Shown: one piece after another, positions 44,291-54,255 of the stretch
Position numbering within the stretch: position 1 is the stretch's first letter
How the letters are laid out: each line of letters opens with the position of its first letter
NCBI GenBank assembly: GCA_902555185.1
Contig: CACDSA010000005.1
Span: 1 to 60,607 of the forward strand
DNA: 60,607 nt
Source of the DNA: an uncultured Pelagibacteraceae bacterium
GTDB lineage: Bacteria > Pseudomonadota > Alphaproteobacteria > Pelagibacterales > Pelagibacteraceae
Direction of reading: 5' to 3'
Made by a program: the position numbers and the translations under genes
Notes under the pieces: generated by a model
Told to the model about the DNA's origin: nothing
What the model saw: the letters and a program-made list of their open reading frames with translations, nothing else
Databases searched by the model: none

Positions 44291-46159
44291 ATGACAAAAC
44301 AAAGCTATGATGTAGTAGTTATAGGTGGAGGACATGCTGGATGTGAGGCAGCTGCAGCTTCGGCTAGAATGGGTGTAAATACTGCTCTTTTTACCCATAA
44401 AATAGAGACTATTGGTGAAATGTCATGCAATCCCGCTATAGGTGGACTTGGAAAGGGGCATCTTGTTAGAGAAATCGATGCTTTAGATGGTTTGATGGGT
44501 ATTGTAGCTGATAAATCAGGTATTCAATTTAGATTATTAAATAGAAGTCGTGGTCCAGCAGTGCAAGGACCAAGGACTCAGTCAGACAGAGCTCTTTACA
44601 AAGAGCATATGCAAAAAATTTTGCTTAATTATCAAAACTTAGAAGTAATAGCAGATCCAGTAGTTAAATTCTTGTTTGAGAAGAATAAGGTTGTAGGATT
44701 TATTAGTCAGAGTGGCAAAGAAGTAAGGACTAAAGAATTAATACTAACTACAGGCACTTTTTTAAATGGCTTGATACATATAGGTGAAACACAAATACCA
44801 GCAGGTCGGTATGATGAAAAACCAGCTATTGGTTTGAGCGAACAGTTGTCAAAATTTAAAATGCGGATTGGTAGATTAAAAACAGGAACACCTCCTAGAC
44901 TAGATGGAGATACAATTAACTATGACGATTTAGAAATGCAGCCTGCAGATGATGATCACTATTACTTTTCTTTCTTAACGAAAAAAATTGATAATAAACA
45001 GATTAAATGCGGTATGACTTACACAAATAACGATGTCCATAAGATCATAAGCGACAATATTTCGAGGAGCGCCATGTATTCAGGCAACATTAAAGGAATA
45101 GGACCAAGATACTGTCCATCAATAGAGGATAAGATCGTTAAATTTAAAGAAAAAGAAAAACATCAGATTTTCTTAGAACCTGAAGGATTAAAGGACAATA
45201 CTATTTACCCAAATGGTATATCTACGTCTCTTCCAGAGGAGATACAGCTTAAAATACTCAGTAAAATCAAGGGTCTAGAGCAAGTTAAGATGAAGAGAGC
45301 TGGGTATGCTATTGAGTACGATTATGTGGATCCTAGAGAGCTCAAAGGTACATTAGAAACAAAAAAAATTAATTCTTTATTCCTTGCTGGTCAAATCAAT
45401 GGAACCACAGGTTATGAGGAAGCCGCAGCTCAAGGATTGATAGCTGGGATTAATGCGGCTTTAAAAATCAAAAATCAAGAGGAGTTTATTTTAGATAGAT
45501 CAACTTCCTATATTGGAGTTATGATTGATGATCTTATTACGAAAGGAGTTACAGAACCTTATAGAATGTTTACATCAAGAGCTGAATATAGATTAACTTT
45601 AAGAGCGGATAACGCTGATCAAAGACTAACTGATTTAGGGATTGGTTTAAATCTTATAAGTTTCGAAAGAAAAAAAATATTTGATGAAAAGAAAAAAAAT
45701 ATTATGGCTCTTAATAAAATTTTAAAAAATAATTTCTTAACACCTAATCAAGCTATGAAATTTGATATTAAAATTGCTATGGATGGAGTAAAAAGATCTT
45801 GTTTAGAAATTATGGGGCAGCGAAAAGTGAATATGGCAAAAATAAGGCAAGTATTTAGCGATATCCCTAACTTTCCAAGCTCTATAGAAAATCAAGTTGT
45901 AACAGATGCTCATTATATGGGTTACTTGGAGAGACAAGGCAGAGACATAGAGTCTTTTAAGAAAGATGAGTCAATTATAATACCGGAGAGTATTGATTAC
46001 GATAAATTGAGCGGTTTATCTAATGAAATTAAAAGTAAGTTGCTTCAAATTAAACCAAAAACGCTAGGCCAAGCTTTACGTATTGACGGTGTTACCCCTG
46101 CAGCTGTAATTATTCTTCTTTCTCATATTAAAAAACTCAGATATAAAGCTACTGCTTAA
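44291..46159 (+). CDS. mnmG: tRNA uridine-5-carboxymethylaminomethyl synthase MnmG (GidA)
   Basis: FAD/NADH-dependent partner of MnmE in U34 modification. It has 622 residues, normal length. [21 protein letters not shown] is the FAD fold, [25 protein letters not shown] carries the conserved Cys, [14 protein letters not shown] and [14 protein letters not shown] follow, and [29 protein letters not shown] is the second signature. The C-terminal domain ends with [19 protein letters not shown]. One-base overlap to rsmG (TAATG). Confidence 0.98.
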   Translation: MTKQSYDVVVIGGGHAGCEAAAASARMGVNTALFTHKIETIGEMSCNPAIGGLGKGHLVREIDALDGLMGIVADKSGIQFRLLNRSRGPAVQGPRTQSDRALYKEHMQKILLNYQNLEVIADPVVKFLFEKNKVVGFISQSGKEVRTKELILTTGTFLNGLIHIGETQIPAGRYDEKPAIGLSEQLSKFKMRIGRLKTGTPPRLDGDTINYDDLEMQPADDDHYYFSFLTKKIDNKQIKCGMTYTNNDVHKIISDNISRSAMYSGNIKGIGPRYCPSIEDKIVKFKEKEKHQIFLEPEGLKDNTIYPNGISTSLPEEIQLKILSKIKGLEQVKMKRAGYAIEYDYVDPRELKGTLETKKINSLFLAGQINGTTGYEEAAAQGLIAGINAALKIKNQEEFILDRSTSYIGVMIDDLITKGVTEPYRMFTSRAEYRLTLRADNADQRLTDLGIGLNLISFERKKIFDEKKKNIMALNKILKNNFLTPNQAMKFDIKIAMDGVKRSCLEIMGQRKVNMAKIRQVFSDIPNFPSSIENQVVTDAHYMGYLERQGRDIESFKKDESIIIPESIDYDKLSGLSNEIKSKLLQIKPKTLGQALRIDGVTPAAVIILLSHIKKLRYKATA

Positions 46160-46773
46160 TGCAGCAGCTTGAAGTTATAAATATCCTAAAAAAAGATTTA
46201 AATTTTACAGATCAATCTATAGAAAAGCTTAAAAAATTTACAAATCTGGTTTTGAAAGAGAATAAAAATTATAATTTAATAGCAAAAAGCACTGAAGAAC
46301 AGATTTGGGTGAGGCATGTACTCGATTCAGCTCAATTGGTTAAATTTATCGATTTTAGGCTCAAATCATTAGCTGATATTGGTACTGGGGCAGGATTTCC
46401 TGGTCTAATTATAGAAATATTCAATAATAACAAGGCTTTTCACGTGAAATTATATGAAAAATCACCTGTTAAAAGAAAATTTTTAATAAGTGTAATCAAG
46501 GACTTGGATCTTAATGCTGAGGTGTTAGGCGATGTTAGAGATGAAGTGTTAGATTCTGACATTGTAATTTGTAGAGCATTTAAAAAATTAGATCAAGTAA
46601 TACAAGTTTCACGTGAAATTGCTAAAAAACCACATAAATTAATGATTCTGAAGGGTCAAAATGCACAGAAAGAAATAGAAAATTCTTTTAAAAAGAAAAA
46701 ATACGCTTATAAATTAGAGCAAAGCATGACAAATAAAGATTCAAAAATAATTTTAATGGAGATTAATAAGTAG
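46159..46773 (+). CDS. rsmG: 16S rRNA 7-methylguanosine methyltransferase RsmG (GidB)
   Basis: Methylates G527 of 16S rRNA using SAM. It has 204 residues. LKENKNYNLIAKSTEEQIWVRHVLDSAQL, then the SAM motif LADIGTGAGFPGLIIEI near residue 75, YEKSPVKRKFLI, and VICRAFKKLDQVI. The gene contains two CACGTG-centred parS-like palindromes at 46436-46451 and 46605-46620, so its codons carry a partition signal. It abuts parA directly. Confidence 0.96.
   Translation: MQQLEVINILKKDLNFTDQSIEKLKKFTNLVLKENKNYNLIAKSTEEQIWVRHVLDSAQLVKFIDFRLKSLADIGTGAGFPGLIIEIFNNNKAFHVKLYEKSPVKRKFLISVIKDLDLNAEVLGDVRDEVLDSDIVICRAFKKLDQVIQVSREIAKKPHKLMILKGQNAQKEIENSFKKKKYAYKLEQSMTNKDSKIILMEINK
46436..46451. promoter_or_regulatory. 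parS-like site 1 (inside rsmG)
   Basis: The 16-mer CTTTTCACGTGAAATT matches the parS consensus TGTTTCACGTGAAACA at 12 of 16 positions including the whole TTTCACGTGAAA core. It lies inside rsmG, about 340 bases before parA. By itself a weaker match than site 2. Confidence 0.55.
46605..46620. promoter_or_regulatory. parS-like site 2 (inside rsmG)
   Basis: The 16-mer AGTTTCACGTGAAATT matches the parS consensus TGTTTCACGTGAAACA at 13 of 16 positions. It lies 154 bases before the parA start and 169 bases from site 1. The two together, beside parAB, are good candidates for ParB loading sites. Confidence 0.65.
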
Positions 46774-47571
46774 ATGTCCTCGCCGACAATTTTAGCAATC
46801 ATTAATCAGAAAGGTGGCGTTGGAAAAACGACAACAGTAATTAATTTAGCTGCATCACTGTCCATTATGGGTCAAAATAATTTAGTAATTGATCTTGATC
46901 CACAGGGCAACGCAACGACTGGATTTGGTAAAAATAATAATGAAGAAGAAAAAAATATTTACAATCTTTTAATTAAAAAAATCAACATGAAAAATATAAT
47001 TCAGAAAACAGAAATTGAGAACTTGGATTTGATAGGTTCGCATGTAAATCTCTCTGGTCTTGAGGTCGAAACAGCGAATGACTCAAACAGGGCATTTGTA
47101 TTGAAAGAAATTTTAAATTTAAATAAAGAAGGTGTATTAAAAAAATACGATAATATTTTTATAGACTGTCCTCCTTCCTTGAGCCTGCTTACTATAATGG
47201 CATTAGTTGCATCTGATGAATTATTGGTTCCTCTTCAAACAGAATTTTTTGCTTTAGAAGGAATTACTCAACTCGTGAAAACTATTGATCGAATAAAAGA
47301 AAATTTAAACCCAAGTCTTAAGATCAGGGGAATTCTTTTAACGATGTTTGATAAGCGAAATAAACTGTCCTCTGAAGTTGATAAAGAAGCACGAAATTAT
47401 TTCAAAGAAAAAGTGTATCAAACTGTGATTCAAAGAAATGTACGTTTGTCAGAAGCGCCATCTCATGGTTTACCTTGTGTTGTTTATGATAAAAATTGTT
47501 CTGGTAGCAAATCGTATTTTAAACTTGCCGAAGAATTTTTAAAAAAAAATCAAATTGAAAGTGCCGCATGA
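46774..47571 (+). CDS. parA: Chromosome partitioning ATPase ParA
   Basis: Walker-type ATPase that moves ParB-parS complexes over the nucleoid. It has 265 residues. The deviant Walker A INQKGGVGKTTTVINLA is at residues 11-27, VIDLDPQGNATTGFG near 42, FIDCPPSLSLLTIMAL near 130, and GILLTMFDKRNKLS follows. It lies right after rsmG and overlaps parB by four bases. With parS-like sites nearby this is the chromosomal type of ParABS. Confidence 0.98.
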   Translation: MSSPTILAIINQKGGVGKTTTVINLAASLSIMGQNNLVIDLDPQGNATTGFGKNNNEEEKNIYNLLIKKINMKNIIQKTEIENLDLIGSHVNLSGLEVETANDSNRAFVLKEILNLNKEGVLKKYDNIFIDCPPSLSLLTIMALVASDELLVPLQTEFFALEGITQLVKTIDRIKENLNPSLKIRGILLTMFDKRNKLSSEVDKEARNYFKEKVYQTVIQRNVRLSEAPSHGLPCVVYDKNCSGSKSYFKLAEEFLKKNQIESAA

Positions 47572-48422
47572 ACGCAGGAAAAAAAAAAGGTTTAGGAAGA
47601 GGTTTATCTGCACTTTTTGGAGATACACCACCTAAAGAAAAAACGAAATCAACAAACAAAAACAATATGGTAGCTATTGCAGATTTATCAAGAAATCCTT
47701 ACCAGCCTAGGCAAATTTTTAAAGAAAACAAACTAGAGGAATTGGCCAATTCCATTAAGAAAAACGGTATTATTCAGCCAATTGCAGTAAGACCCAACAA
47801 ATCAAGCGAAGGAAAATACGAGATCATAGCTGGAGAAAGAAGATGGTTGGCTGCTCAAAGAGCAGGATTACATGAAATACCTGTCAGAATTCTAGATTTA
47901 TCCGACGTTGAGTCCTTAGAAGTTGCAATTGTAGAAAATATTCAACGAGATGACTTGAATCCCATCGAAGAAGCAAAAGGATATAAAAGGCTTAACGAAG
48001 AGTTTAAATATGATCATGAGAGTATTTCTAAATTAATGTCAAAAAGTAGAAGTCATATTAGTAACACTTTAAGACTTTTATCTTTACCATCTGATGTTGT
48101 AGCAATGTTAGAGGAAGGTTCTTTAACCTCAGGTCAAGCAAGACCTTTAATTGGTATATCTAATGCTTCATCAATTGCAGAGGAAATAGTATCTAAGAAT
48201 TATAGTGCAAGAAAAGTAGAATATCTTGTTAGAAGCAAAAAAAGTGGAAGATTTGAAAAAACAATTGATACCAATATTCTTAAAACTCAGGAAAAATTAC
48301 AAAAAATTCTAGGACTTAAAGTTAATATTATAAACAAAAAAAATAACTCTGGAAAAATTTCTATTGAGTATAAGGACTTAGACCAATTTCAAATGATTTC
48401 TGATTTGTTGACTAAGCATTAG
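47568..48422 (+). CDS. parB: Chromosome partitioning protein ParB
   Basis: CTP-dependent DNA clamp that loads at parS. It has 284 residues. KKGLGRGLSALFGD at the N terminus, then IADLSRNPYQPRQIF and the CTP-binding IIAGERRWLAAQRAGL and VESLEVAIVENIQRDDLNPIEEAKGY; the HTH (about 145-170) includes SKLMSKSRSHISNTLRLLSLP, then LTSGQARPLI. The C-terminal dimer domain follows. Overlaps holA convergently by 11 bases. Confidence 0.98.
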   Translation: MNAGKKKGLGRGLSALFGDTPPKEKTKSTNKNNMVAIADLSRNPYQPRQIFKENKLEELANSIKKNGIIQPIAVRPNKSSEGKYEIIAGERRWLAAQRAGLHEIPVRILDLSDVESLEVAIVENIQRDDLNPIEEAKGYKRLNEEFKYDHESISKLMSKSRSHISNTLRLLSLPSDVVAMLEEGSLTSGQARPLIGISNASSIAEEIVSKNYSARKVEYLVRSKKSGRFEKTIDTNILKTQEKLQKILGLKVNIINKKNNSGKISIEYKDLDQFQMISDLLTKH

Positions 48423-49398
48423 CCATTTGGCAAATATCAATTAAAAGTTTTTTAATTAATACTTTTTTGTTTATCGATGAGTTTGATTTAATTTTTATCT
48501 CTAAATCATAAGTTTGATTTAAAGTTTTCTTAATTTTTTCGTTATTCCATTTTTTGGCTTGTGCTAAAAAAAATGGTTTGTCTTTCCAAAAAACTGGTGG
48601 CTTTAAATTGTTTATAGCATTTTCTAGACTTTGTTTATCTGAATTATCTATTTCTTTAATTTTATTCAGTCTCGAATTTATTATGTTTATGTAATAGATG
48701 ATTTTATCATCTTCTATTACAGTGTTTGCGAGAAGTTTATTAGTTTTTATTTTGTTACCCATCAGAGCTTCATCTCTGAGAGCATTAAAATCGTTATTTG
48801 ATGCGTGATTGAGAAGCTTGAGCAAATTCTCTTCATCTAATAATTTATTATCAAAAAATCCTATTATTTTTTTTAGTTCATTATAAAGTTTTGCTCTATC
48901 CAAGTTACAGTTGTCTATTATTAAGTTAATGTTGTTAGGAGTAAGGCCCTTAAAATCTTTTAAATAGTTTTCAATAATTCGCTTAAGGCTTAATTCATTG
49001 TCTTGGTAACACGCAATTGAGGCGCATAATTCTGTTTTTTCAAAAAAATTTCTTAATTTGGACTTCTTTTCTAATGTATCACTAAATAAATATATTTTTT
49101 GATTATCTATTAATTCTTTTATTTTAATAATTAAATCTAATATCTTGTCATTTACATTTTGAATAAAAAAAATCTTTTCTTTTTCAAAAAGAGAGATATT
49201 CATGATTTCTTTTAAAATTATCTCTTCACTTTTAAGAATTTCATCTTGTGTAAAATTTAATATTTCCTTGTCTTTATAGTTAACCTTGATCTTTATTTTA
49301 AACTCATTTTTGAGACCTATATTTTCCCCATGAAATAAAACTAATTTTTCCTTAATAATTTTTAAATTTTGTTCTACAATGTAGCTCTTATATTGCAT
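48412..49398 (-). CDS. holA: DNA polymerase III delta subunit
   Basis: Clamp-loader subunit that opens the beta clamp. It has 328 residues, a divergent sequence typical of AT-rich genomes. KEKLVLFHGENIGLKNEFK matches the N-terminal start of the family, FSDTLEKKSKLRNFFE the next block, NINLIIDNCNLDRAKLYNELKKI near 160 and PPVFWKDKPFFLAQAKKW near 275 the C-terminal collar. The order leuS-lptE-holA supports the call; it overlaps lptE by 11 bases. Confidence 0.88.
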   Translation of the reverse strand: MQYKSYIVEQNLKIIKEKLVLFHGENIGLKNEFKIKIKVNYKDKEILNFTQDEILKSEEIILKEIMNISLFEKEKIFFIQNVNDKILDLIIKIKELIDNQKIYLFSDTLEKKSKLRNFFEKTELCASIACYQDNELSLKRIIENYLKDFKGLTPNNINLIIDNCNLDRAKLYNELKKIIGFFDNKLLDEENLLKLLNHASNNDFNALRDEALMGNKIKTNKLLANTVIEDDKIIYYINIINSRLNKIKEIDNSDKQSLENAINNLKPPVFWKDKPFFLAQAKKWNNEKIKKTLNQTYDLEIKIKSNSSINKKVLIKKLLIDICQMANA

Positions 49399-49858
49399 TT
49401 AGTAATAAGGAAAGTTCGTCAATTATTTCATCAGCTATTTTGTCTGTTAATACATCAATTAAAATTTTTTCATTATTAAGTGTTTGTGAATATTGACTTG
49501 TAACATTAAAATCCCCAGATCTTGATACTGAAAATTCTTTATTATTAGCTCCGTTTAATTCGTCATAAAACACTTTCACATTAATCTTAATTTCATATTT
49601 AGTAATTTCGTTTTTAATGTTTTTTTCTTTTACAATTTTTTGTTTGCTAGTATTCAAGTGTATTTTAATTGATTTTTCTTTTTGTTTTTTAGTATTAAAA
49701 GTTAATTTGTTTTTTAATTTGTAATTTATTCTTTTCTCTCCTTCTGTTGTTACTGTGTTTATGGAAAAATTTAATAGTTCAGAACGGTCTATAACTTTGA
49801 ATCCGCAGCTTATTGTTAGGAACGAAAAAATTATAATTAAAAAAATTTTGTATTTCAT
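49388..49858 (-). CDS. lptE: LPS assembly lipoprotein LptE-like
   Basis: Outer-membrane lipoprotein plug of the LptD LPS translocon. It has 156 residues. A lipoprotein signal peptide ends at LTISC with Cys18 as the lipid anchor; the rest is a beta-rich domain with GFKVID at the mature start. Sequence conservation in LptE is low, so the call relies on the lipobox, the size and the conserved position between leuS and holA. It overlaps leuS by four bases. Confidence 0.8.
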   Translation of the reverse strand: MKYKIFLIIIFSFLTISCGFKVIDRSELLNFSINTVTTEGEKRINYKLKNKLTFNTKKQKEKSIKIHLNTSKQKIVKEKNIKNEITKYEIKINVKVFYDELNGANNKEFSVSRSGDFNVTSQYSQTLNNEKILIDVLTDKIADEIIDELSLLLNAI

Positions 49859-52371
49859 TTACTAATAATATAATTAATTATTTTGTTTTTAACAAAAATT
49901 GTTTTTATTACTTTTGCCTCGGCAAGATACTTATTTGCCTTGGAATCCCTCAAAATTATCTTATTAAGTTCTTTTTGATCTGTATCTTTTTTAACTGTAA
50001 TTATATCTCTCGTTTTTCCATTAATTTGTATTGCAACTTTTATTTGATCTATTAAGTTTTTTTTATCAATTTCTGGCCATTTTCTAGCATTTTTACAATT
50101 AAACATCTCTAAACATTCACTTGCTAAGTGTGGCGTAAAAGGCATCATTAATTTCATAATTTTTATAATATTTTCAACTAATACTTCATTACTAATTTTT
50201 TTTTTTAAAAAATCTTTAAAGAAATTATAAATTTCATAAAAGTGCGCTATTGAAACGTTGAACCTAAAGTTGTCAATTGAACTGTCAATTTTATTTGCGT
50301 AGCTATTAATTACAGATACAAATTCTAGTTCTTGTTGTTTATCATTATTAATATTATCTCTAATTTTTATTGAATAATTTAAGTTCCATATTTTTTGTAG
50401 AAACTTATTAGCAGATGATACTCCAGCGTCTGACCATTGGATATCTTTTTCTGGTGGACTATCTGATAATATAAACCATCTAACAGAATCAGCCCCATAT
50501 TGTTTAATCATGGTTTCAGGATCAATAGTATTCTTCTTAGATTTAGACATAGACTCTGGCGGACCAATTATTACTTTAGTATTATCAGTTAACTTGATTG
50601 CGCTAGCGTTACTAATCTTTTTTATTTCGTCAGGATATAACCAGTTACCGTCCTGGTCTCTATAGGACTCATGGCAAACCATACCTTGAGTAAATAAATT
50701 TTTAAAAGGCTCAGATAGGTTAAAATTTTTGTTACATTTTTTTATTCCTTTTGTAAAAAAACGAGAATACAGCAAATGTAAGATCGCATGTTCTATGCCG
50801 CCTATGTATTGATCAACCGGCATCCAATAGTTTACCTTTTTTTCATCAAAAGGAGATGAATTATGTTTTGGAGAGCAAAATCTTAGAAAATACCAAGAAG
50901 AGTCAACAAAAGTATCTAAAGTATCCGTCTCTCTCGTTGCCTTTTTACCAGTTGATTTTTCTGTTGTATGTTTCCAGCTAGGGTGGCTATCTAAAGGATT
51001 ACCATTTGCTTTTAAATCAATATCATCTGGAAGTTTTATAGGTAATTCACTTTTATCAACTGGCACAACACTCCCGTCTTCAAGATAAATCATTGGAATC
51101 GGGCAACCCCAATACCTTTGTCTTGAGATACCCCAGTCTTTTAAACGATATAATGTTTTACTTTTTCCTATTCCTTTGTTTTCAATTTCTTTAATAATTC
51201 TTTCTTTTGCTTTAAGAATGTCTAAATTATTTAAAAATTCTGAATTTATCAATTTTCCATTTCCTGTAAAAGCCTCCTTAAGATTAGAATTAGATTTTCC
51301 ATCTGACACCACTTGAATAATTTCAAGATTATATTTGATTGCAAAATCAAAGTCTCTTTGGTCATGCGCTGGGCAACCAAAAATGGCTCCACTTCCGTAA
51401 TCCATTAACACAAAATTTGCAAAATATATTGGGATAGTTTTATTTTTAATGAATGGATGTTTTGCAATTAGACCACTATTGAAACCAATTTTATCAGCAT
51501 TAGCCAAAGCCTCCTCAGTAGTACCTGTTTTATTACATTCCTCTTTAAATTTATTAAATTCCTTATCATCTTTAAAGCGTCTGTTTAATGGATGATCAAT
51601 GGATAGAGCAATAAAACTTGCACCGAATATTGTATCTGGACGCGTTGTAAAGATATTTACTGTTTCTGTGGAATTTTCTATTTTGAAATTTATTTCACAC
51701 CCGTATGATTTACCAATCCAATTCTTTTGCATAAGTCTAACTTTTTCAGGCCAACCATCTAAATTTTCCAAATCTTTTAAAAGCTCTTCTGAGAATTTTG
51801 TGATATTAAAAAACCATTGAGATAATTTTTTTCTTTCAACGACGGCATTAGAGCGCCATCCTCGACCATTAATAACTTGCTCATTTGCCAAAACGGTTTT
51901 TTCTACAGGATCCCAATTAACATAAGTTTCTTTCCTTGAAACAAGACCTTGATTATAAAAGTTAATAAATATTTCTTGCTGGTGTTTATAGTAATTTTCT
52001 TCACATGTTGAAATTTCTAAATCCCAATCAATTGAAAGGCCAAGCAATTTCAATTGATTTTTCATGGTTTCTATGTTTTTTTTCGTCCAATCTTTTGGGT
52101 GCAAATTATTTTGTCTAGAGGCATTTTCTGCAGGCAAACCAAATGCGTCCCATCCCATTGGATGTAAAACGTCAAAACCTTTCATGAATTTGTAACGAGC
52201 TACTACGTCTCCTATAGTATAGTTTCTAACATGGCCCATATGTATTTTTCCGGATGGATAAGGAAACATTTCTAGGCAGTAAAACTTTTTCCCTTGCTTA
52301 TTATATAGTTTTTCTAAAATAAATCTGGATTGCCATTTTTTTTCAATTACTTGAAAATTAATTCTTTCCAT
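49855..52371 (-). CDS. leuS: Leucyl-tRNA synthetase
   Basis: Charges tRNA-Leu. 838 residues from the ATG at 52371; a TTG one codon upstream is less likely. The HIGH motif is HMGH in [20 protein letters not shown]; the CP1 editing domain (about 225-410) includes [29 protein letters not shown] near 585 is the KMSKS loop. [12 protein letters not shown] is also typical. Anticodon-binding and C-terminal domains close the protein. Upstream is a DUF3576 lipoprotein gene. Confidence 0.98.
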   Translation of the reverse strand: MERINFQVIEKKWQSRFILEKLYNKQGKKFYCLEMFPYPSGKIHMGHVRNYTIGDVVARYKFMKGFDVLHPMGWDAFGLPAENASRQNNLHPKDWTKKNIETMKNQLKLLGLSIDWDLEISTCEENYYKHQQEIFINFYNQGLVSRKETYVNWDPVEKTVLANEQVINGRGWRSNAVVERKKLSQWFFNITKFSEELLKDLENLDGWPEKVRLMQKNWIGKSYGCEINFKIENSTETVNIFTTRPDTIFGASFIALSIDHPLNRRFKDDKEFNKFKEECNKTGTTEEALANADKIGFNSGLIAKHPFIKNKTIPIYFANFVLMDYGSGAIFGCPAHDQRDFDFAIKYNLEIIQVVSDGKSNSNLKEAFTGNGKLINSEFLNNLDILKAKERIIKEIENKGIGKSKTLYRLKDWGISRQRYWGCPIPMIYLEDGSVVPVDKSELPIKLPDDIDLKANGNPLDSHPSWKHTTEKSTGKKATRETDTLDTFVDSSWYFLRFCSPKHNSSPFDEKKVNYWMPVDQYIGGIEHAILHLLYSRFFTKGIKKCNKNFNLSEPFKNLFTQGMVCHESYRDQDGNWLYPDEIKKISNASAIKLTDNTKVIIGPPESMSKSKKNTIDPETMIKQYGADSVRWFILSDSPPEKDIQWSDAGVSSANKFLQKIWNLNYSIKIRDNINNDKQQELEFVSVINSYANKIDSSIDNFRFNVSIAHFYEIYNFFKDFLKKKISNEVLVENIIKIMKLMMPFTPHLASECLEMFNCKNARKWPEIDKKNLIDQIKVAIQINGKTRDIITVKKDTDQKELNKIILRDSKANKYLAEAKVIKTIFVKNKIINYIISK

Positions 52372-52376
52372 CAAAT

Positions 52377-52931
52377 TTATTGTTTTTTATTTTTTTGTTC
52401 TTTTTCTAATACTGCTGCCTTTTGTAAAATAGTTGCATGGAGCTCATCTCTAATTTTAGTTTGTTGGAGAACTGATATTTTGCAATTATTACTAGCAACG
52501 CATGTTTTCTTATGGACTATTACTTTCAAGCTTTCACTTCTGATATCATTCGCAAGAAATCTAATCGAGATTTTTATGGAGTCTTGGTTACCCGAGACAT
52601 CATCATAATACCAATCCGTGATAATCATTCCACCAGAGTAGTCTACAGTTGTTAATGGTAAAAAATCTAAGGTCTCTAAAGATGCTCTCCATAAAGGATT
52701 AGATGTAGAAAATTCATAAGTTGTTTTTCCTCCCCTAATACCTTTAGCAGCGTTAGCTATCGACACACCTCTGCCTTCCTCGATATTCTTTTTTGCCCTT
52801 TCAGGACCTTCTAAAGCCTCTGATTTTTTGAATTTAAATGCACCGCACGAATTTAAGGATAAAAAAAGAAAAATTATGAATAAACTTTTAACAAGCTGAT
52901 TAAACAATTTAAATTTTATAATTTTAAGCAT
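52377..52931 (-). CDS. DUF3576 family lipoprotein
   Basis: Alphaproteobacterial envelope protein of unknown function. It has 184 residues. A signal peptide ends at a lipobox-like LNSC with Cys29; the mature part includes [31 protein letters not shown], the family core. The two cysteines in [10 protein letters not shown] near residue 155 are typical of a small loop. It is just upstream of leuS, a neighbourhood widely conserved in the class. Confidence 0.85.
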   Translation of the reverse strand: MLKIIKFKLFNQLVKSLFIIFLFLSLNSCGAFKFKKSEALEGPERAKKNIEEGRGVSIANAAKGIRGGKTTYEFSTSNPLWRASLETLDFLPLTTVDYSGGMIITDWYYDDVSGNQDSIKISIRFLANDIRSESLKVIVHKKTCVASNNCKISVLQQTKIRDELHATILQKAAVLEKEQKNKKQ

Positions 52932-53104
52932 GAAGTCAATTAAGATGTTAAATTCATTTTATAGAACAATACATTTACATTGAAATAAAAAAATGGCTAA
53001 ATTATTGAGTTTTCTGTGTGATATTTATGCAACAATAATTAAATAATTGCCCAATTTATCAATATTTTAGCCTCTTAAGGTACCAAAAAAGGTAAAAAGC
53101 TATG

Positions 53105-53125
53105 ATTAATTTAATTTAAATTAAT
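53105..53125. promoter_or_regulatory. AT-only palindrome before the porin gene
   Basis: Ten-base arms (53105-53114 and 53116-53125) around one central T form a perfect inverted repeat of A and T only, 24 bases before the porin start and just before its AAGGA ribosome-binding site (around 53138-53142). It may be an operator or a weak 5' UTR hairpin; chance is quite possible in AT-rich DNA. The rest of the 218-base gap 52932-53149 is A/T-rich with no ORF I can support; the porin promoter must lie in it. Confidence 0.3.
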
Positions 53126-53149
53126 AATTAATAACAAAAGGAAAAAACA

Positions 53150-54235
53150 ATGAAAAATGTACTAAAATACGCAGTAGTATTATTTACTGCATTATCATTT
53201 TCATTTGCTCAAGCAGGAGAACTTTCTGTAACAGGTAGCGCAAAAGCTTCATATGTAATTATATCAAGCGATTCATCTACAGGTGCACAGGAACAACCAA
53301 ATTCTCTTGGTGTAGCCAATGAATTTAACTTAGGTGCAAGTGGTGAGTTAGACAACGGTATGTCTTGGGGTTACAACATCGACATCGATGGTGACACTAC
53401 ACAGGACGACGGAAGTCTATTCTTATCAAGTGGCTTTGGTAAAGTAATGATCAGTATTTCTGAAGGTGGACTAGAGACATCTAAGAAAGGTATTTTCTCA
53501 GCAACTGGGGACAGAGGATCTGACTCAGCTTACGATGAGGGAATGTTTGAAGAGTGGTCAATCGGTGATGCTAATAACATCTCGTACCACACTCCAGCTG
53601 ACATTTTACCATTTGGTATCAAAGCTTCAGTAGCTTACGCTCCATCAACTGTAAATGACGCTAACCAGTCAGTTAATAACTTAGTAGCTGCTAATACAGG
53701 TGCTATTACAGCTCCAAACGATTCAGGAAAAGTATACTCATCTGGATCTGTAGCTAACGCTGGTAGAACAATGACGCAATACGCAGTACACGCAACTCCA
53801 GTTGACGGTTTAACATTAGGTGCTTCATACGAAGATTTCGGTGGTGCAACTGGTGATACTGGTCAAAATGCTGAAGGTGGTGCATGGTATGCACAATATG
53901 TTATCGGAAACGCTAAAATCGGTTACGGTAGATCATACGTTGCGTTACCAAATGCAAAAACTGACACAGCTTATGAATCAGTACTAGGTACGAAGTACTC
54001 TGCTTTAGTAGCGGTGAACGACAACCTATCACTTTCATACGGTGTTGAGAAATCTGAAACTACACATATGTTAGCAACAACAGCTGATGTAGAAATGGAA
54101 GTAACTCAGATTGCAGCTGCTTACACTACAGGTGGATTAACATTAGCATTATCTATGAACGACTACGAAAACGTGTTGTACACAGCTAATCAAGATGTAA
54201 AATCTACAGTGTTTAACGTGTCAATGGCATTCTAA
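53150..54235 (+). CDS. Outer-membrane porin
   Basis: Beta-barrel outer membrane channel. It has 361 residues. A signal peptide of 22 residues ends at AQA, before GELSVTGSAKASYV; alternating amphipathic beta strands follow and the last residue is Phe (NVSMAF), the BAM recognition signature. ELDNGMSWGYNIDIDGD is the typical porin style. Codons are richer in C-ending forms than in neighbours, which fits very high expression. It has its own ribosome-binding site and terminator, so it is monocistronic. The specific substrate is unknown. Confidence 0.88.
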   Translation: MKNVLKYAVVLFTALSFSFAQAGELSVTGSAKASYVIISSDSSTGAQEQPNSLGVANEFNLGASGELDNGMSWGYNIDIDGDTTQDDGSLFLSSGFGKVMISISEGGLETSKKGIFSATGDRGSDSAYDEGMFEEWSIGDANNISYHTPADILPFGIKASVAYAPSTVNDANQSVNNLVAANTGAITAPNDSGKVYSSGSVANAGRTMTQYAVHATPVDGLTLGASYEDFGGATGDTGQNAEGGAWYAQYVIGNAKIGYGRSYVALPNAKTDTAYESVLGTKYSALVAVNDNLSLSYGVEKSETTHMLATTADVEMEVTQIAAAYTTGGLTLALSMNDYENVLYTANQDVKSTVFNVSMAF

Positions 54236-54255
54236 TTAATTTAGAATTTATTGAT

